DNA from: Streptomyces rishiriensis | GTDB taxonomy: Bacteria; Actinomycetota; Actinomycetes; Streptomycetales; Streptomycetaceae | DNA: 64,000 nucleotides | NCBI RefSeq assembly: GCF_003112535.1 | Contig: NZ_BEWA01000013.1 | Location: 62,001-126,000, forward strand | Reading direction: 5' to 3' | Shown: positions 59,754-64,000 of the stretch, piece by piece | Layout: each line of letters starts with the position of its first letter | How positions within the stretch are numbered: position 1 is the first letter of the stretch | The notes under the pieces: model-generated | The model's input: only the letters and a program-made list of their open reading frames with translations | Database searches by the model: none | Told to the model about the DNA's origin: nothing | Program-made: the position numbers and the translations under genes

Positions 59754-60344
59754 TCAGCTCGTCGTCGCGCGGGCCTTGGCGGAGGAGGCGACCTTCTTGC
59801 AGGTCTCCTGCTTGGCCATGGCGTCCTTGACGTCCCCCTGTTCGAGGTTCTTCAGCGCGGTGTTGCCGCTCTTGCTGAGCTTGCCGAGGTCGGTGGCGAT
59901 GTTCTGCAGGCCGTCGGCGAACTTCGCCTGGTCCTTGGTGTCCAGCGCGTCGACCTGCTTCTTCAGGCCGGCGTAGGAGGTCGAGAGGGTGGTGAGCGCC
60001 GAGACGGCGTCCTTCTGCTTCTTCTCGCCGCCGTCCACGCCGGGCGGCGTGCCCGCCTTCTGGACGGCCTGGGCGAGCGCGTTGTAGGCGTCGGACATGT
60101 CCTGGAAGGCCTGCGAGTCGGTCTTCTGGACGTTCGCCGGAGCGTTGTTGTCCGTGGCGGCCTGCTTGATCGCGGCGTTCGCCGCGTCGACCTTCGCGTC
60201 CTGGGCGGGCAGGGCGTCGCAGACCTGCTTGGCCCAGGCGTCGAGTTCCTTGTTGCCGCCGCCGTCGCCGCTGCTGCTGCATCCGGACAGCGCCAGTACC
60301 AGTACCGCACCGCCGGACAGTGCGGCCGCGAGCTTCTTGTTCAC
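59754..60344 (-). CDS. small secreted lipoprotein, helical
   Basis: This 196-residue protein starts at GTG 60344, with AAGGGA 9 bases upstream. It has signal peptide KKLAAALSGGAVLVLAL and lipobox LSGC (Cys about residue 22). The mature part is Ala/Lys/Asp-rich and predicted helical, with two cysteines (VCDALP and ETCKKV) that could form a disulfide near the two ends. I do not recognise the family. It lies between the H+-pyrophosphatase and methyltransferase genes on the same strand. Confidence 0.78.
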   Translation of the reverse strand: MNKKLAAALSGGAVLVLALSGCSSSGDGGGNKELDAWAKQVCDALPAQDAKVDAANAAIKQAATDNNAPANVQKTDSQAFQDMSDAYNALAQAVQKAGTPPGVDGGEKKQKDAVSALTTLSTSYAGLKKQVDALDTKDQAKFADGLQNIATDLGKLSKSGNTALKNLEQGDVKDAMAKQETCKKVASSAKARATTS

Positions 60345-60489
60345 CGGATTGGTCCCTTCCATGGCTCTCGGCCCCGGAACATACACGCCAACCGGGCGAC
60401 AGCCCCAGAACGAATGTCCGCTATACCGATGAATGAAGCCATTTGCACCAAGAGAGAGAAGGGTCACGGCATGGTCACACGTCCGACAC

Positions 60490-60529
60490 GGCGGGCGGGC
60501 GGCGCGGCAACCCGCGCCGCCCGCCCGCC
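60490..60529 (-). terminator. hppA terminator
   Basis: A perfect 18-bp GC stem (60490-60507 with 60512-60529) has loop CAAC, 27 bases beyond the hppA stop codon. It has no U tract on the minus strand. Confidence 0.8.
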
Positions 60530-60556
60530 CTTTGAGCTGGGCCCCGGTGAGCGGGC

Positions 60557-62962
60557 CTACGAAACCACCGCGGGATCGGCCGACTTGGACGCCGTTCCCG
60601 CGTTGTCTTCGTCACCCACGGCGATCCCGCGCCGCTTGGAGACGTAGACGGCGGCCACGATGACGGCGAGCGCCAGGACCGCGATCATGATCCGCACGCC
60701 GATGCTCTTGTCCTCGCCGTAGCTGAACTTGATCACTGCGGGCGCGATGAGCAGCGCCACCAGGTTCATGACCTTCAGCAGCGGGTTGATCGCGGGACCG
60801 GCGGTGTCCTTGAACGGGTCGCCGACCGTGTCGCCGATCACCGTCGCGGCGTGCGCCTCGCTGCCCTTGCCGCCGTGGTGGCCGTCCTCGACGAGCTTCT
60901 TGGCGTTGTCCCACGCGCCGCCGGAGTTGGCCAGGAAGACGGCCATCAGCGTGCCGGTGCCGATCGCGCCCGCCAGGAACGCGCCCAGCGCCCCGACCCC
61001 GAGGGTGAACCCGATGAAGACGGGCGCCAGCACGGCGAGCAGTCCCGGTGTGGCCAGCTCGCGCAGGGCGTCCCGGGTGCAGATGTCGACGACCTTGCCG
61101 TACTCCGGCTCCTCGCTGTAGTCCATGATCCCGGGGTGCTCGCGGAACTGCCGCCGCACCTCGAACACCACGGAACCGGCCGACCGGGACACCGCGTTGA
61201 TCGCCAGACCCGAGAAGAGGAAGACGACCGCCGCGCCCGCGATGAGGCCGACGAGGTTGTTGGGCTGCGAGATGTCCATCATCAGGTTGAGGGGCGCGCC
61301 CGCTCCGGAGAGTTCCTCGCCGACGTCCTGCGCGCCGGTCGTGATCGCGTCCCGGTAGGACCCGAAGAGCGCCGACGCCGCCAGGACCGCGGTGGCGATG
61401 GCGATGCCCTTGGTGATGGCCTTGGTCGTGTTGCCCACGGCGTCGAGGTTGGTGAGCACCTGCGCCCCCGCGCCCTCGACGTCACCGGACATCTCCGCGA
61501 TGCCCTGCGCGTTGTCGGAGACCGGCCCGAAGGTGTCCATCGCCACGATCACGCCGACCGTGGTGAGCAGCCCGGTGCCGGCCAGCGCCACCGCGAACAG
61601 CGCCAGCATGATCGACGTGCCGCCGAGCAGGAACGCCCCGTAGACGCTCAGGCCGATCAACAGGGCCGTGTAGACAGCCGATTCGAGTCCGACCGAGATA
61701 CCGGCGAGGACGACCGTGGCGGGGCCGGTCAGCGACGACTTGCCGATGTCGCGCACCGGGCGGCGGGTGGTCTCCGTGAAGTAGCCCGTCAACTGTTGGA
61801 TGACAGCGGCCAGGAGGATGCCGATCGCGACGGCGACCAGGGCGAGGATGCGCGGATCGCCGTCCTTGCCCCGGACCGCCGCGTCGGTGACGCCGTCGAG
61901 GTCGGCGTACGTCCCGGGGAGATAGAGGAAGACGGCCACGGCGACCAGCGCGAGCGAGATCACCGCGGAGATGAAGAACCCCCGGTTGATTGCGGACATG
62001 CCACTGCGGTCGGCGCGTCGCGGGGCGACCGCGAAGATCCCGACCATGGCCGTGAGCACGCCGATCGCGGGGACGAGCAACGGGAAGGCGAGCCCGGCGT
62101 CGCCGAAGGCCGCCTTGCCGAGGATCAGGGCGGCCACCAGGGTCACGGCGTACGACTCGAAGAGGTCCGCCGCCATGCCCGCACAGTCGCCGACGTTGTC
62201 GCCCACATTGTCGGCGATGGTCGCGGCATTGCGCGGATCGTCCTCCGGAATGCCCTGCTCGACCTTGCCGACCAGGTCGGCGCCGACGTCGGCGGCCTTG
62301 GTGAAGATGCCGCCGCCGACCCTCATGAACATGGCGATGAGGGCCGCACCGAGGCCGAAACCCTCCAGTACCTTCGGCGCGTCGGCCGCGTACACCAGCA
62401 CCACGCAGGCGGCCCCGAGCAGACCGAGCCCCACCGTGAACATGCCGACGACGCCGCCCGTACGGAATGCGATCTTCATCGCCTTGTGCGAAACGGTGGT
62501 GAGATCTTTTTCAGGTTCGCCTTCCGCCGGAGTCGCTTCCCGGGCCGCCGCGGCGACGCGCACATTACTGCGCACGGCGAGCCACATGCCGATATAGCCG
62601 GTGGCCGCCGAGAACGCCGCGCCGATCAGGAAGAAGATCGACCGCCCGGCGCGCTGACTCCAGTTGTCCGAGGGCAGCAGCATGAGCAGGAAGAACACGA
62701 CGACGGCGAATACGCCGAGCGTGCGCAGCTGCCGGGCCAGATAGGCGTTGGCGCCTTCCTGGACCGCCGCCGCGATCTTCTTCATGCTGTCGGTGCCCTC
62801 GCCGGCCGCGAGCACCTGGCGCAGCAGTACGCCCGCGACCACGAGCGCGGCCAGCGCCACGACCGCGATGACCACCACGAGCAGGCGGTTCCCGTGGGTC
62901 AGTTCTGCCGCTGCGAGAGTTGTGGGGTGGTCCAACGGATGAGAGGTAGAAAGCCCCGCCAT
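60557..62962 (-). CDS. hppA: K+-independent H+-translocating membrane pyrophosphatase
   Basis: This 801-residue protein has about 16 transmembrane segments and couples PPi hydrolysis to proton pumping. Active-site blocks are GGGIFTKAADVGADLVGKVEQ, DDPRNAATIADNVGDNVGD and the C-terminal VIGDTVGDPFKDTAGPA. GNTTKAITKG has Lys where K+-dependent enzymes have Ala, so it should be potassium-insensitive. ATG 62962 has AAGGAGG 4-5 bases upstream. A candidate -10 TACAAT lies about 45 bases further. It complements the soluble Ppa near the start of the window. Confidence 0.95.
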   Translation of the reverse strand: MAGLSTSHPLDHPTTLAAAELTHGNRLLVVVIAVVALAALVVAGVLLRQVLAAGEGTDSMKKIAAAVQEGANAYLARQLRTLGVFAVVVFFLLMLLPSDNWSQRAGRSIFFLIGAAFSAATGYIGMWLAVRSNVRVAAAAREATPAEGEPEKDLTTVSHKAMKIAFRTGGVVGMFTVGLGLLGAACVVLVYAADAPKVLEGFGLGAALIAMFMRVGGGIFTKAADVGADLVGKVEQGIPEDDPRNAATIADNVGDNVGDCAGMAADLFESYAVTLVAALILGKAAFGDAGLAFPLLVPAIGVLTAMVGIFAVAPRRADRSGMSAINRGFFISAVISLALVAVAVFLYLPGTYADLDGVTDAAVRGKDGDPRILALVAVAIGILLAAVIQQLTGYFTETTRRPVRDIGKSSLTGPATVVLAGISVGLESAVYTALLIGLSVYGAFLLGGTSIMLALFAVALAGTGLLTTVGVIVAMDTFGPVSDNAQGIAEMSGDVEGAGAQVLTNLDAVGNTTKAITKGIAIATAVLAASALFGSYRDAITTGAQDVGEELSGAGAPLNLMMDISQPNNLVGLIAGAAVVFLFSGLAINAVSRSAGSVVFEVRRQFREHPGIMDYSEEPEYGKVVDICTRDALRELATPGLLAVLAPVFIGFTLGVGALGAFLAGAIGTGTLMAVFLANSGGAWDNAKKLVEDGHHGGKGSEAHAATVIGDTVGDPFKDTAGPAINPLLKVMNLVALLIAPAVIKFSYGEDKSIGVRIMIAVLALAVIVAAVYVSKRRGIAVGDEDNAGTASKSADPAVVS

Positions 62963-63004
62963 TCGTCCTCCTTGACGCTTGGGCTGAGCTCAAGATGTGG
63001 ACGG

Positions 63005-63010
63005 ATTGTA
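63005..63010 (-). promoter_or_regulatory. candidate hppA -10 box
   Basis: On the minus strand this reads TACAAT, close to consensus, about 45 bases before the hppA ATG. The sequence 17 bases upstream (TGTTTT) is a weak -35. Confidence 0.4.
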
Positions 63011-63201
63011 GGTACCGGAACCTGATCAAAACAGAGCGTGGGAAACGAAATTCGCCTTTTCGTCAAGTAATGCCCTCAAGGCATTGATCGTGAATTGCTT
63101 CACGAATTGCAGTCGATTTTCGCCACCGTTTGACTCGGCGTCCCATGATTCACTTTCACGAGACCACTGTCAGCATGCACGAGCACCCGGGTGCGCGCAT
63201 G

Positions 63202-63233
63202 CCGAAGGGCCCCACCTGAGTGGGGCCCTTCGG
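63202..63233 (-). terminator. terminator of the anti-sigma factor gene
   Basis: A perfect 14-bp stem (63202-63215 with 63220-63233) has loop CTGA. It lies about 100 bases beyond the anti-sigma gene stop codon, before hppA. Confidence 0.85.
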
Positions 63234-63253
63234 GTGAAGAAAAGCACTGGCCG

Positions 63254-63343
63254 GCTCGGACCGGCGTTGCGGACTCGGACCGGCGTCCGGATCAGACCGG
63301 CGTGGCCGGCTCGGACCGGCCGGTGTCCGGCTCAGACCGGCGT
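63254..63343. repeat. imperfect repeats with core CTCGGACCGGCGT
   Basis: About five copies of CTCGGACCGGCGT or its CAGACCGGCGT variant occur between the terminator and the end of the anti-sigma gene, spaced 15-20 bases apart. Confidence 0.75.
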
Positions 63344-63760
63344 GGCCGCCGCCGAGGCCCTCGGCCAGGTCATGCGGATCTGTCCGCCGTGTTCTCCGGC
63401 GGTGACCTCCACGTCGTCGACCAGGCCGCTGATGACCGCGAGGCCCATCTCGTCCTCCTCGGCCTCCACGTCCCCGCCGGAGCCGGGCGCGCGGTCACCG
63501 GGCGCCGAACGCGGCGCCTCGTCGCCGACCTCGATGGAGAACTGCTTCTCCTCCTCGATCAGCAGCACCTTCACCGGCGCGGTGATGCCGACACTCTGGT
63601 GCAGTCCGACGGCGCGTGAGCAGGCCTCGCCGACAGCGAGTCTGACCTCGTCGAGGACGGCCTCGTCCACTCCTGCCCTGCGCGCCACCGCTGCCGCCAC
63701 CAGTCGGGCGGTCCTGACGTGCTCGGGCAGCGCGCTGAAGCGGAGTTCAACGGTGGCCAT
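63332..63760 (-). CDS. RsbW-like anti-sigma factor, BldG partner
   Basis: This 142-residue protein has a HATPase_c fold: LDEVRLAVGEACSRAVGLH (N box), FSIEVGDEAP (G1) and EMGLAVISGLVDDVEV (G2). It lies directly downstream of bldG with a 117-base gap, as in S. coelicolor, where the partner anti-sigma factor is antagonised by BldG. An acidic insert (SGGDVEAEEDE) precedes the G2 region. ATG 63760 follows GAGGGGGACGC. It probably controls morphology or stress sigma factors. Confidence 0.92.
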   Translation of the reverse strand: MATVELRFSALPEHVRTARLVAAAVARRAGVDEAVLDEVRLAVGEACSRAVGLHQSVGITAPVKVLLIEEEKQFSIEVGDEAPRSAPGDRAPGSGGDVEAEEDEMGLAVISGLVDDVEVTAGEHGGQIRMTWPRASAAATPV

Positions 63761-63877
63761 GCGTCCCCCTCGGAACTACGGGCGTGCTGTCAGGGGGCCG
63801 GGCCGTCTCGGCCCAGACCCCCTGCTTTGTTCGACCAACCGCGCCCGGGCCGCGCGAGGCGACCCGGGACGGGGTGA

Positions 63878-64000
63878 TCAGTCGGTGGCAGCGACCGCTT
63901 CGTCGACCGAGGTGTGAATCGGGAACACCTTGGTCAGACCGGTGATGCGGAAGATCTTCAAAATACGCTCCTGGTTGCAGACCAGGCGGAGCGAGCCCTC
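63878..64000 (-). CDS. bldG: BldG anti-anti-sigma factor (3' end only)
   Basis: The last 40 residues of a STAS-domain protein are encoded from the window edge to TGA at 63878: [17 protein letters not shown], then [19 protein letters not shown] and AATD. This matches the BldG C-terminus, including LKIFRITGL of the STAS fold. The phosphorylatable Ser lies outside the window. BldG is required for aerial development and antibiotic production in Streptomyces; the downstream kinase-like gene is its partner. Confidence 0.93.
   Translation of the reverse strand, partial: EGSLRLVCNQERILKIFRITGLTKVFPIHTSVDEAVAATD

Larger units (their letters stand above)
62963..63331. other. hppA upstream region
   Basis: This 369-base region is distinctly AT-richer at 63000-63150 than its surroundings. 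It holds the hppA promoter, the terminator of the anti-sigma gene and a GGACCGGCGT-type repeat. No gene is supported. Confidence 0.6.

Overview
The window reads as Streptomyces chromosome. GC content is very high throughout. GTG and TTG starts are common, genes are tightly packed, and there are signature actinomycete families: TipA, BldG with its partner kinase, a WhiJ-type XRE/DUF397/ATPase trio, a SARP-NB-ARC-TPR regulator, an MFS-thymidylate kinase fusion and a lysine-tailed TopA. I cannot name the species. Most of the window is core chromosome; the clearest accessory island is the RHS toxin region at about 35.4-47.0 kb.

Region by region. (1) 1-9.4 kb is housekeeping. The folate genes folK (cut by the window edge) and a DUF3180 membrane protein converge on folE. 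Then ftsH, hpt, tilS, a DUF2342 metalloprotease and a PBP4-type D,D-carboxypeptidase all lie on the minus strand, with ppa divergent from the last. (2) 9.5-19.1 kb holds a ThrE-like exporter, a DedA protein with a glutamine-rich tail, a YbjQ protein, a tipA homologue with its own MerR-type promoter, a ClC-type channel with a glutamate decarboxylase (a likely acid-stress pair), a PadR regulator next to the remnant of an ABC permease, and an aldehyde dehydrogenase. (3) 19.2-21.3 kb is a WhiJ-type developmental locus: XRE regulator, RsbW-like ATPase and DUF397 protein. The last two genes carry the same 17-bp upstream element. (4) 21.3-35.4 kb contains lipoproteins, a DUF2786 protein, a HTH/Clp-N protein with two palindromes over its promoter, a family-A DNA polymerase, a large SARP regulator with a three-heptamer upstream repeat, a glycosyltransferase, a D-2-hydroxyacid dehydrogenase, and an ECF41 sigma factor with its carboxymuconolactone decarboxylase partner behind a perfect ECF41-type promoter.

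(5) 35.4-47.0 kb is a polymorphic-toxin island transcribed leftward. It has a secreted LamG/DNRLRE protein, a 2145-residue RHS protein with a C-terminal toxin module of about 285 residues, and a small probable immunity gene. Strong hairpins separate all three genes. A tRNA-Thr(CGT) flanks the island. (6) 47.6-64.0 kb returns to core genes on the minus strand: TAP-family peptidase lipoprotein, holB, MFS-tmk fusion, topA, a small membrane protein, a methyltransferase, a lipoprotein, hppA (H+-pyrophosphatase), an RsbW-like anti-sigma factor and the 3' end of bldG.

Short tandem repeats with units of 8-41 bp recur in intergenic DNA, and 9-bp in-frame repeats occur inside genes. The most notable is 14 perfect copies of an 8-bp unit at 57.85 kb. 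The observations I would follow first are the RHS toxin/immunity cassette and its hairpins, the self-contained HTH-Clp-N repressor circuit, the SARP 11-bp-phased repeats, the shared WhiJ-locus element and the ECF41 promoter.
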